A DNA stretch of 49,537 nt from an uncultured Sutterella sp. (lineage in GTDB: Bacteria; Pseudomonadota; Gammaproteobacteria; Burkholderiales; Burkholderiaceae_F). This document shows, piece after piece, positions 16,706 to 25,791 of this stretch. The notes beneath the pieces were generated by a model. The model was not told the origin of the DNA, did not search any database, and was given only the letters and a program-made list of their open reading frames with translations. The stretch covers positions 1 to 49,537 of the forward strand of contig CAAGKD010000133.1 in NCBI GenBank assembly GCA_900770335.1, written 5' to 3'. How positions within the stretch are numbered: position 1 is the stretch's first letter; the number at the start of each line of letters is the position of its first letter. Both the position numbers and the translations under genes were made by a program.

Positions 16706-16742
16706 GGAAAGCGAGGGAAAGCGCGGGAAAGGGACCGGAAAG
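16706..16742 (-). promoter_or_regulatory. Four helically phased GGAAAG repeats, candidate operator
   Basis: The hexamer GGAAAG recurs at 16706, 16716, 16726 and 16737, that is with periods of 10, 10 and 11 bp, one DNA turn each. The array lies 45-81 bp upstream of the channel gene ATG. OmpR/CpxR-type regulators bind direct repeats with this spacing, and such a regulator is encoded divergently nearby. Binding is inferred. Confidence 0.5.
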
Positions 16743-16812
16743 GCCGCCGAAGACATTGTCCTTCGAACCGAAATCCGCGTTCACCTCCCGCCCGTAAATT
16801 CGAAAAGAATCA

Positions 16813-16874
16813 GGTTAGGAAACGTTGCCGCCTCGGCTGGAGCTCGGCTCTGTCTCAGCGGAGGCTAAGAAACG
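16813..16874. repeat. Pair of 12-bp direct repeats 50 bp apart
   Basis: GGTTAGGAAACG (16813-16824) and GGCTAAGAAACG (16863-16874) agree at 10 of 12 positions and are offset by exactly 50 bp, in the 320-bp gap between the export operon and the response regulator. A GC hairpin (GCCGCC-TGC-GGCGGC, 16874-16888) touches the second copy. TAAGAT at 16931-16936 is a possible minus-10 element for the regulator gene. The rest of this gap shows nothing else I can name. Confidence 0.4.
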
Positions 16875-16981
16875 CCGCCTGCGGCGGCGCGGCCGGCCTT
16901 TCGACGGCGAGCATGATGCCGGCAAATTGTTAAGATTAGCCGATGCCTTGTCCCGCATCAGCGCATTCCGTCCCGCCCACA

Positions 16982-17695
16982 ATGTTCAAGAACCCCCGAC
17001 ACATTCTGATCATCGATGACGACGTCGAGCTCGCGACGCTCTTCGTCGACTACCTCACGCTCGAGGGCTTCCGCACGAGCGCCGCGCACAGCGGCGCGGA
17101 GGGCGTCGAGGCGGCGCTTCACGAAGAGCTCGACCTCATCGTGCTCGACGAGGCGATGCCCGGAGAGGACGGCGCGGAGGTGCTGCGGCGCCTGCGCGAG
17201 AAGTCCGAGGTTCCCGTGCTGATGCTCACCGTCCGGGACGACTCGCCCGAGCGCATCCGCACGCTCGAGCTCGGCGCGGACGACTGCGTGAGAAAGCCCT
17301 GCCCGCCGCGAGAGCTCGTCGCCCGCATCAACGCGATCCTGCGCAGGACGACGAGCGCGCGCGCCGTCGCCTCGCCCGTCGTCGTCGGCCCCGTGACGAT
17401 CAGTCCGGCCCAGCGCTCCGTGCGCTCGGGCGAAAAGCCGATCGAGCTGACGGGCACGGAGTTCTCGCTCTTCGAGCTTCTGGCGCGCAACGTCGGCAGC
17501 CCCATCTCCAAGGAGGAGATCTACCCCAAGGTCCTCGGCCGTCCGATGGGCCCCTACGACCGGGCGATCGACGTCCACGTCTCATCGATCCGCCACAAGC
17601 TCGCGGCGGTGATCGGCAAGAGCCTCGCCATCGAAAGCATCCGCGGCGTCGGCTACCAGCTCGTCGTCCGCTCGGACGAGCCCGGCGCCGCCTGA
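16982..17695 (+). CDS. OmpR/CpxR-family response regulator (no adjacent kinase)
   Basis: The 237-residue regulator has a receiver domain with acidic pocket Asp12-14, phospho-acceptor Asp56 in IVLDEAMPG, Thr83 and Lys105, and a winged-helix DNA-binding domain ending in RAIDVHVSSIRHKL and IRGVGYQLV. The receiver and linker resemble CpxR. I start at the ATG at 16982, next to MFKNPRHILIIDDD; an in-frame ATG at 16943 would add 13 residues and sits about where transcription from a TAAGAT element would begin. Neither has a good ribosome site. No histidine kinase flanks it. The divergent position suggests control of the export operon. Confidence 0.9.
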   Translation: MFKNPRHILIIDDDVELATLFVDYLTLEGFRTSAAHSGAEGVEAALHEELDLIVLDEAMPGEDGAEVLRRLREKSEVPVLMLTVRDDSPERIRTLELGADDCVRKPCPPRELVARINAILRRTTSARAVASPVVVGPVTISPAQRSVRSGEKPIELTGTEFSLFELLARNVGSPISKEEIYPKVLGRPMGPYDRAIDVHVSSIRHKLAAVIGKSLAIESIRGVGYQLVVRSDEPGAA

Positions 17696-17699
17696 CGCC

Positions 17700-17771
17700 C
17701 CGGACCGCGAGTCCGTCGCGGCCCAAGCTCTTCAGTATCGCACTCTTTCACGCCCGCCGGCCGCGGTCCGG
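17700..17771. repeat. Perfect 10-bp inverted repeat after the regulator gene
   Basis: CCGGACCGCG (17700-17709) and CGCGGTCCGG (17762-17771) are exact reverse complements separated by 52 bp. There is no T-run, so this is not a typical terminator; it could help end regulator transcription or be structural. The gap before the EF-G-like gene otherwise holds only that gene's ribosome site. Confidence 0.35.
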
Positions 17772-17882
17772 CCCGAGGATGCGACGCGGGTCAAGGGAGC
17801 CCTCCGGCATCGCCCTGACGCGCCCGCTGCGGCGCAGAATGGTCTGACCAATTCCTACTACAAGAAAAGGAAAGGATCAGCC

Positions 17883-19931
17883 ATGAGCAACTATTCCACC
17901 GAGAATCTGCGCACGCTTGCGCTCGTCGGACACGGCTCCTGCGGAAAGACCTCCCTCATCGAGGCGATGCTCTATCGCGCCGGCATGATTCCCGAGCTCG
18001 GCAGCGTCGAGCGCGGCAGCACGATGTGCGACAACGACGCGCTTGAGAAGGAGGTCGGCCACTCGATCCGCCTCGCCGTCGCGCACATCGACACCGCCAT
18101 GGCCGATCTCACCCCGGTCCGCATCCACGTGCTCGACACCCCGGGGTACCCGGACTATCTCGGCCAGGACCTGTCGGCCCTCGACGCCGTCAAGTCCGTC
18201 TGCGCGGTGATTGATCCGACGCGCGGCCCCGAGCTCCTCACACGCCGCATGATGGACGCTGCCCAGGAGCGCGGCCTGTGCCGGATGATCGTCATCAACA
18301 AGTTCGACCTCCCCGACGCGGACCTCGAGAAATGCCTCAGGGAGCTGCGCGAGACCTGGGGTCCGGGAGTGCTGCCGATCAACCTTCCGACGAGGAACCG
18401 CACGCACGTGATCGACTGCTTCGACCGCGAGGACGGCGACAGCGACATCATGACCGTCGAGGAGGTGCACCGCGCCTTCATCGAGCGCGTCGTCGAGGAG
18501 GACGACGAGATGCTCGAGCGCTACCTCGAGGAGGGGCACGTCGATCCTTGCCTGCTCCATCCCCTCGTCACCAAGGCGCTGCGCGAGGGCCACGTCATTC
18601 CGGTCTGCTTCACGTCCGCGAAGAACCTGATCGGCATCCGTGACTTCATGAAGGTGATCATCCGCCATCTGCCGCACCCCGCGGAGGCAAATGACGCGCT
18701 CTTCCAGAAGGCCGACGGCTCGCCCTTCCGCACGCAGCCCGACAAGAACCTTCCCGTCATCGCCCAGGTCTTCAAGATCGTCAACGACCCCTACATCGGC
18801 AAGATCGGCATCTTCCGCGTCCATCAGGGCACGATCCGCCGCGACTCGGTGATCTATGTCGACGACTCGAGAAAGCCCCTGAAGGCGACCCGTCCGCTCA
18901 TCCTGCAGGGCAAGAACACCCAGGAGACGGATCTGCTCTCTCCGGGCGACATCGGCGCGCTCGCCAAGATCGAAGAGCTCCGCTACGGCTCGGTCATCCA
19001 CGGCGACCCGATGGACAGCGACGTGCGCATGCGCCCGATCCGCTTCCCGCGCCCGATGTACGGACTCGCTATCCGTCCGGCCCGCCGCGGCGACGAGAGC
19101 CGCTTGAACGAGGTGCTCGGCAAGATGCAGAGCGAGGATCCGACGATGGCCGTCGAGCATGATCCCGTGCTCAACGAGACCGTCATCCGCGGCCTCACCG
19201 ACATGCACGTGCGCTCGATCCTCAACCGCATGCGCACGAACTTCAAGCTCGAGGTCGAGACGGCGGCGCCGTCCGTGCCGTACCGCGAGACGATCTCCGC
19301 GCCCGCCGAGGGCCACGCCCGCCACAAGAAGCAGACGGGCGGCGCCGGCCAATTCGGCGAGGTCTACCTGCGCGTCGAGCCGCTCGAGCGCGGCAAGGGG
19401 TTCGAGTTCGTCGACCAGGTCAAGGGCGGCGTGATTCCGTACAACCTCATCCCGGCCGTCGAGAAGGGCGTGCGCGAGGTGCTCGCGCGCGGCTTCGTCG
19501 CCGGCTACCCGATCGAGGACGTGCGCGTCACCGTCTACGACGGCAAGAGCCACCCGGTCGACTCCAAGGAGGTGGCCTTCGTCGCCGCCGGCCGCAAGGC
19601 CTTCCTTGACGCGCTCGCCAAGGCCGCGCCCCAGGTGCTCGAGCCGATCGTCTCCGTCGAGGTGACGGCCCCCGAGTCCTACATGGGCGACATCGCCGGA
19701 GACCTTGCGAGCCGCCGCGGCCAGGTCACGAACACCGCGTCGCTTCCGGGCGGCGAGATCGAGGTGACCGCGCTCGTGCCGCTCGCCGAGCTCGAGAACT
19801 ACGCCACGCGCCTGCACGCCCTCACGCAGGGCACGGGCGCCTGGAGCATGGAGCTTGCGAGCTACCAGCCCGTCCCGGCCGCGCGCCAGGCCGAGCTTGC
19901 CGGAAGGTTCCAGCGCGAGGAGGAGGACTGA
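17883..19931 (+). CDS. Elongation factor G-like GTPase (FusA2/EF-G2 type)
   Basis: The 682-residue protein has all EF-G domains but diverges from ribosomal EF-G. The P-loop is GHGSCGKTS (16-24), NKFD provides the guanine contact, and the G3 motif reads DTPGYPD instead of DTPGHVD, so the position of the usual catalytic histidine holds tyrosine. Domain IV (around TGGAGQFGEVYLRVEPL) and the EF-G C-terminal domain are intact. Proteins of this group accompany a normal fusA in many bacteria; their role is unclear and some relatives lack ribosome-stimulated GTPase activity. The ATG follows a clear AAAGGA site. It appears monocistronic and ends in two hairpins. Confidence 0.88.
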   Translation: MSNYSTENLRTLALVGHGSCGKTSLIEAMLYRAGMIPELGSVERGSTMCDNDALEKEVGHSIRLAVAHIDTAMADLTPVRIHVLDTPGYPDYLGQDLSALDAVKSVCAVIDPTRGPELLTRRMMDAAQERGLCRMIVINKFDLPDADLEKCLRELRETWGPGVLPINLPTRNRTHVIDCFDREDGDSDIMTVEEVHRAFIERVVEEDDEMLERYLEEGHVDPCLLHPLVTKALREGHVIPVCFTSAKNLIGIRDFMKVIIRHLPHPAEANDALFQKADGSPFRTQPDKNLPVIAQVFKIVNDPYIGKIGIFRVHQGTIRRDSVIYVDDSRKPLKATRPLILQGKNTQETDLLSPGDIGALAKIEELRYGSVIHGDPMDSDVRMRPIRFPRPMYGLAIRPARRGDESRLNEVLGKMQSEDPTMAVEHDPVLNETVIRGLTDMHVRSILNRMRTNFKLEVETAAPSVPYRETISAPAEGHARHKKQTGGAGQFGEVYLRVEPLERGKGFEFVDQVKGGVIPYNLIPAVEKGVREVLARGFVAGYPIEDVRVTVYDGKSHPVDSKEVAFVAAGRKAFLDALAKAAPQVLEPIVSVEVTAPESYMGDIAGDLASRRGQVTNTASLPGGEIEVTALVPLAELENYATRLHALTQGTGAWSMELASYQPVPAARQAELAGRFQREEED

Positions 19932-19942
19932 CCGCAGGGAGA

Positions 19943-20019
19943 GGCCGCGATCGCCCGGATCGCGGCCCGCCCGCCATCGAAAAGCGGCGGCGGCGCCTGA
20001 TTCAGGCCGCCGCCGCTTT
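19943..20019 (+). terminator. Tandem hairpin terminator after the EF-G-like gene
   Basis: A perfect 10-bp stem GGCCGCGATC/GATCGCGGCC (19943-19952 with 19958-19967) is followed 13 nt later by a 14-bp stem AAAGCGGCGGCGGC/GCCGCCGCCGCTTT (19981-19994 with 20006-20019). The second has flanking A and T tracts typical of a rho-independent terminator. Confidence 0.8.
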
Positions 20020-20021
20020 CA

Positions 20022-20027
20022 TATAAT
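20022..20027 (+). promoter_or_regulatory. Consensus minus-10 element of the fmdB-aspS unit
   Basis: A perfect TATAAT lies two bases after the terminator stem and 58 bp upstream of the fmdB ATG. The minus-35 region would fall within the terminator hairpin, where no good TTGACA match is seen. The start site is predicted near 20034. Confidence 0.5.
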
Positions 20028-20084
20028 GCGCTCTCTGATCCAAACACCCCGCGCCCTCCTCCTCGGGAGGGCCTTCAGAAGAAC

Positions 20085-20306
20085 ATGCCCATTTACGCGT
20101 ACAAGTGCACCTCCTGCGGCTTCGAGAAGGACTACCTGCAGAAGATGAGCGACAAGCCCCTGACGAAATGCCCCCAGTGCGGCAAGGACACCCTGAGGAA
20201 GGAGCTCTCCGCCCCGGGCTTCGAGCTCAAGGGCTCGGGCTGGGCCGCCACGGACTTCAACGGCGGCCCGAAGGCCGTCGCAGCGTCGCACAAGCACTCG
20301 AGCTGA
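20085..20306 (+). CDS. FmdB-family zinc ribbon protein
   Basis: The 73-residue protein opens with the family pattern MPIYAYKCTSCG and carries two Cys pairs (CTSC and CPQC) forming a single zinc ribbon, then a basic Gly/Ser/His tail. The family is named after a putative regulator of formamidase genes, but function is not established. In Burkholderiales it regularly precedes the DUF502 and aspS genes, as here. Confidence 0.9.
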   Translation: MPIYAYKCTSCGFEKDYLQKMSDKPLTKCPQCGKDTLRKELSAPGFELKGSGWAATDFNGGPKAVAASHKHSS

Positions 20307-20417
20307 GCCCATCCGGCTCTCCGAGCGCTTTTTGCCAGGGCCGTGCGCGGAGACTCCTCCGCCCGCGGCCCTTGTCTTTTCCGCGCGCCTGAAGGGCCGC
20401 GTCCTCCGGGAGTTCCG

Positions 20418-21071
20418 ATGATCCGAAAGTACTTCTCCGCGGGCCTGCTTCTCTGGGTGCCGCTCGCCATTACGCTCTGGGTGCTCGAGAGCATCATCCG
20501 CTGGTCCGACTCGCTCCTGCAGCTCCTGCCGCCTCACCTGCGCCCCGAGGCGATCCTCGGCGTGCACATTCCCGGAACGGGCCTCGTCATCGCCGCCGCG
20601 CTCATCCTTGCGACGGGCATGCTCGTCGCGAACTTCATCGGCCGGTGGCTCGTCGCCCGCTGGGAGAGCCTCCTTGAGCGCATCCCCGTCGTCCGCCCGA
20701 TCTACTCGGGCGTGAAGCAGATCCTCGAGACGGTGCTCTCGGACCGCGCGCAGAGCTTCCGCGACGTCGTGCTCGTCGAATTCCCGCGCAAGGGCTGCTG
20801 GACGTACGGCTTCGTCGTCGCCACGCCCTCCGAGCGCACGCTCGCCGAGCTCTCGGGTTCGGACATGATCACGGTCTTCGTGCCGACGGCGCCCAACCCG
20901 ACCTCGGGCTACGTGATGATGATCGAGCGCAGCGAGGCGCGCGAGACGAACACCTCCGTCGAGGACGCCTTCAAGTTCCACGTCTCGCTCGGCGTCATGA
21001 CGCCCCGCACGGCGCCCCGCAAGGAGCCGGCGCCGGAGCCGGAAAGCGCACCGGCCGGACGTTCGAGCTAA
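20418..21071 (+). CDS. DUF502 family membrane protein
   Basis: The 217-residue protein has two transmembrane helices (about 6-28 and 52-75) and the family-typical block RIPVVRPIYSGVKQ followed by VVLVEFPRKGCWTYGFVVATP and VFVPTAPNPTSGYVMMI. Function is unknown. I chose the ATG at 20418, where homology starts. It lies 111 bp after fmdB and 138 bp before aspS; the second gap contains an imperfect hairpin (CTTGCGG near 21080 with CCGCAAG) but no clear promoter. Confidence 0.88.
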   Translation: MIRKYFSAGLLLWVPLAITLWVLESIIRWSDSLLQLLPPHLRPEAILGVHIPGTGLVIAAALILATGMLVANFIGRWLVARWESLLERIPVVRPIYSGVKQILETVLSDRAQSFRDVVLVEFPRKGCWTYGFVVATPSERTLAELSGSDMITVFVPTAPNPTSGYVMMIERSEARETNTSVEDAFKFHVSLGVMTPRTAPRKEPAPEPESAPAGRSS

Positions 21072-21209
21072 AATTTCTTCTTGCGGCCTTCGGAAAGGCG
21101 GAAGAGCCTCCGCAAGACGCGCAGAATTCCCTGCGAGCGGACAGCCCTCGTCCGGTCGCCTCAGTTTCATTCATGCCGGCTCTCGGAGCCGGCGATTCCG
21201 GGAGCTTTT

Positions 21210-23018
<1,809 letters not shown>

Positions 23019-23068
23019 TGAGGCCGGCGGCTCCGCCGATTCGACAGATCTGACCGCAGATCGCTGAA

Positions 23069-23120
23069 GGGAGGCCCTGCGCCTCCCTCGAGAAGGCCCC
23101 GCCCGCGCGGGGCCTTTCTT
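23069..23120 (+). terminator. Tandem hairpin terminator after aspS
   Basis: GGGAGGC/GCCTCCC (23069-23075 with 23081-23087) is followed five bases later by AAGGCCCCGC/GCGGGGCCTT (23093-23102 with 23107-23116) and a T-rich TCTTTTC. The second hairpin is a classic rho-independent terminator. Confidence 0.85.
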
Positions 23121-23149
23121 TTCTCTGAATTTTCAACATCCCGCCCGTC

Positions 23150-24013
23150 ATGCAAAGCCTCTGGATGCTCGCCGCGGCATTTCTCTTCTCGCTCATGGCC
23201 GTCTGCGCGAAGCTCGGCGCCGAGCACTTCAGCACGTTCGAGCTCGTCCTCTACCGCGCGCTCTTCGGCGTCGTCACGCTCGGCGCCTGGGTCGCGCTCA
23301 ACCGCCGCACGCTGAGAACGCCTCACTTTCCGTCGCACATGCTCCGGAGCTTCTTCGGCACGCTCGCGCTGATGATCTGGTTCTGGACGCTCGGCGCGCT
23401 GCCCCTCGGCACCGCGATGACGCTCAACTACACGAGTCCGCTCTACATGGCGCTCTTCGTCTCGATCGTCGCGTGGCGCGCGGGCGGACGCCCCGATCCG
23501 CGGCTGCTCGCCGCGGTGGCGGCCGGCTTCGGCGGCGTCGTTCTCGCGCTTCGCCCCGAGCTCCATTCGGGCGAGGAGCTCGCGGCGCTCCTCGGCCTCT
23601 CCGCGGGATTCTTCGCCGCGCTCGCGTACTGGCAGGTCAAGGGGCTCTCCAAGATCGGCGAGCCCGAGTGGCGGATCGTCTTCTACTTCTCGCTCTTCGG
23701 CTGCGTGACGGCGCTTGCCGCGCAGCTTCTCACGGCGGGCGGCCTGACGCCCGTTCGCCTTGAGGACCTCCCGGCCCTTCTTGGCGTCGGACTCACGGCG
23801 ACGACGGCTCAGCTCTGCCTCACGCGCGCCTGGGCCGCGGGGAACATGCTCCTCACGAGCGCGCTGCAGTTCTCCGCGATCGTCTTCGCGGCCGTCCTCG
23901 GCCTGCTTTTCTTCGGCGAACCCGTCGCGCCCTCGACCGCGCTCGGCATCGCCGTCATCATCCTCGCGGGCGTCACGGCGACCGTTCTCACGAAGCGCAG
24001 GCCTCAGAAGTGA
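23150..24013 (+). CDS. EamA/DMT-family transporter (RhaT-type exporter)
   Basis: The 287-residue protein consists of two EamA repeats with ten predicted helices in total; the first repeat ends near GGVVLALRP and the second near GVTATVLTKRRPQK. Family members export amino acids, purines or other metabolites. No substrate clue is visible. The ribosome site is weak. It stands alone between the aspS terminator and the convergent primase-like gene, which it overlaps by 10 bp. Confidence 0.82.
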   Translation: MQSLWMLAAAFLFSLMAVCAKLGAEHFSTFELVLYRALFGVVTLGAWVALNRRTLRTPHFPSHMLRSFFGTLALMIWFWTLGALPLGTAMTLNYTSPLYMALFVSIVAWRAGGRPDPRLLAAVAAGFGGVVLALRPELHSGEELAALLGLSAGFFAALAYWQVKGLSKIGEPEWRIVFYFSLFGCVTALAAQLLTAGGLTPVRLEDLPALLGVGLTATTAQLCLTRAWAAGNMLLTSALQFSAIVFAAVLGLLFFGEPVAPSTALGIAVIILAGVTATVLTKRRPQK

Positions 24014-25017
24014 AGCGCGCCGCCTGAGCGCAGAACGTCGTTCCAGTCGCTTCCCGCCTCTTCGGGAATGCGAACGGACACCTCAAGCTCCGGGTGCGTG
24101 CGACGAAGCCGCGCCGCGAGCTCGTACGCGCCCGCTGCGCCTGCGTAGGAGGCGTCGTTGTCGCCGCAGATGAAGAGGCGCCTCAAGCCCGCGGGAAGGC
24201 GCTCGAGCCGCTTGAAGCCGGTGACCGAGATGGCGCTCCATGCGGGCAGGCCCGTCATCGCATGCACCGAAAGCGCGGTTTCGATGCCTTCGGCGAGGCA
24301 GAGAAGGTCCGATGCGGGAAAAAGCCGCACGAGCCCCTCGCCGACGCTCCCTGCGGCGAGCTTCTTCACCGCCGGGACAGGCGCCTTGTCGCCCTCAGCC
24401 GTGAGGAAGGTCCGGTGAAGCGAGGTGATGCGCCCGTCCGGATCCGTGACGAGCGCGAGCATCGCCGGAAAGGTTCCGAGAAGCTTGACGCCGCCCGCGG
24501 CGTCCTCGCCCCAGCAGGGGCTCCCGGGCTCCATCCTCAGCATACGGCTGAGGCCGCACCCAGCGAGGCCCCGGCGGGCGAGGTAGCGCAGGACGGGCGC
24601 GTCGGCGGAGAGCTCCGAAAGGGGCGTCGCGGCGCTCCACTCTCGCGTGAGCCGCTCAATGCGTTCGGCCTCCTCGCGCCCGGCGTCGAGAGGATCGCCT
24701 CGCTCGAGAAGCTCTCCGGACGGCTTTCGCTCCTCGTGCGGCAGACCGAGCCGGTCCTCAAGCCATCTCAAGGTCTGCGGAAAGCTCCGGCCCGTGAAGC
24801 GCCTGAGAAGCTCGATCCCGTCGCCGTGTCCGCAGCCGCGGCAGAACCAGTCTCCGCGCTCGCCCCTGGGCAGAAGGCTGAAGCGGTCGCGGCCGCCGCA
24901 GAGCGGACAGGGGCGGTTCTGCCGCTCGAAGTGCAGGGAATCCATCCCCGCGGAGGCGAAGAGCTCCGCCCAGCGGCCGTCGGCCGCAAGCACGATGCGT
25001 TCGATGCGGGAATCCAT
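24004..25017 (-). CDS. Stand-alone Toprim primase-like protein
   Basis: The 337-residue protein has an N-terminal zinc ribbon of phage-primase type (CPLC at 37-40 and CRGC at 59-62, followed by GHGDGIELL) and a Toprim domain with Glu243 in LAEGIETALS and Asp286/Asp288 in FICGDNDAS. This is the P4-alpha/gp4-like primase arrangement without the helicase half, as in proteins of phages, integrative elements and some chromosomes. I start at the ATG at 25017; the open frame continues upstream but overlaps the lipoprotein gene and loses similarity. It lies 10 bp after the lipoprotein stop, so it is probably the last gene of the mtnA operon. RNA primer synthesis is inferred from domains only. Confidence 0.78.
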   Translation of the reverse strand: MDSRIERIVLAADGRWAELFASAGMDSLHFERQNRPCPLCGGRDRFSLLPRGERGDWFCRGCGHGDGIELLRRFTGRSFPQTLRWLEDRLGLPHEERKPSGELLERGDPLDAGREEAERIERLTREWSAATPLSELSADAPVLRYLARRGLAGCGLSRMLRMEPGSPCWGEDAAGGVKLLGTFPAMLALVTDPDGRITSLHRTFLTAEGDKAPVPAVKKLAAGSVGEGLVRLFPASDLLCLAEGIETALSVHAMTGLPAWSAISVTGFKRLERLPAGLRRLFICGDNDASYAGAAGAYELAARLRRTHPELEVSVRIPEEAGSDWNDVLRSGGALHF

Positions 25018-25027
25018 GGCCGGCGTA

Positions 25028-25531
25028 TCAGAAGAGGAAAAGGGGGTTGCGGTCGCGCCAGGGATCGAGCGTGTAGCCCACCTCCACGACGACGCCCTGC
25101 GGATTGAACTCGACCCAGCACGCCATGTCGAACAGCCCCTCGTCCTTGAAGCGGTACATCCAGGCGTGCTTGTTCGAGAGAGCGAACTCACGCTTCTCGG
25201 CGCACCGCCCGAAGAGATTCCAGACGTCCTCCTCGGTCGAGACGCCCGGCCGGACGAGCGCGAAGTGCGCCCGGTCCATCGCGTTCTCCCGGCCCTCGAG
25301 CCGACCGTCGGGCCCGAGCGTAAGCCACCAGACCTCCTGCGCCGAGGCCTGTTCGGAGTAGACGAGCCGCGTGCGACCGTCCGCGAGCGCGACGCGCGCG
25401 TCGGGGGCGCCGAGCTCGGCGACGATCGACGCGTCCGCCGCGCCCATGTCAAGGAGCTGCGGATGCGCGCAGCCGCCAAGCAGAACCGCCATTGCGGCGC
25501 AGGCCGCAATGGCCCGGATCCGGCCGATCAT
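25028..25531 (-). CDS. Predicted outer-membrane lipoprotein, SmpA/OmlA-like
   Basis: The 167-residue protein begins with a lipoprotein signal ending in the lipobox LGGC (Cys21). The mature part has two segments that resemble the BamE/OmlA fold: SIVAELGAPDARVALADGRTR and VRPGVSTEEDVWNLFG, each with the GxP or PGxS turn and nearby aromatic strands. The function is unknown; a small outer-membrane lipoprotein of the SmpA/OmlA superfamily is likely. Its start overlaps the stop of the upstream 87-residue gene by 4 bp (ATGA). Confidence 0.72.
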   Translation of the reverse strand: MIGRIRAIAACAAMAVLLGGCAHPQLLDMGAADASIVAELGAPDARVALADGRTRLVYSEQASAQEVWWLTLGPDGRLEGRENAMDRAHFALVRPGVSTEEDVWNLFGRCAEKREFALSNKHAWMYRFKDEGLFDMACWVEFNPQGVVVEVGYTLDPWRDRNPLFLF

Positions 25532-25791
25532 TTCGCACCCGCCTTCGGGACGGACTCGACCGGCGCGGTCTTCTCCGCCCAGTCGCACTCGAGCGCGTCG
25601 ATGAGTCCCTTCATCGCGCGCTTGAACTCGTCCTTGCCGACGCCAAGGAGCACGGCGTCCTCGTAGCTCTCGGAGAGCATCTCCGCGAGCTCATGCCAGT
25701 TCTCCTCGAGCACGCGCACGGACTCCGTGCACGACACCGTCGAGCCGTCGCAGCGCAGCCAGGCCTTCGGGGCGGGTATCGTCTTCTTCAC
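25528..25791 (-). CDS. Small conserved hypothetical protein
   Basis: The 87-residue protein starts with GTG, overlapping the aldolase stop as GTGA. It contains AWLRCDGSTVSCTESVRVLEENWHE in three short pieces typical of a small family I recall from Burkholderiales, followed by an alpha-helical half with charged residues. No catalytic motif, signal or membrane segment is seen. Coupling on both sides indicates a true gene. Function unknown. Confidence 0.7.
   Translation of the reverse strand: MKKTIPAPKAWLRCDGSTVSCTESVRVLEENWHELAEMLSESYEDAVLLGVGKDEFKRAMKGLIDALECDWAEKTAPVESVPKAGAK

Noticed and set aside
17877..19817. A 646-codon minus-strand open frame opposite the EF-G-like gene
   Set aside because: It mirrors codons of the EF-G-like gene, has no recognisable motif and no ribosome site; antisense artefact of high GC.
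24004..25017. Prophage
   Set aside because: A single Toprim primase-like gene without integrase, capsid, tail or attachment repeats is not enough.
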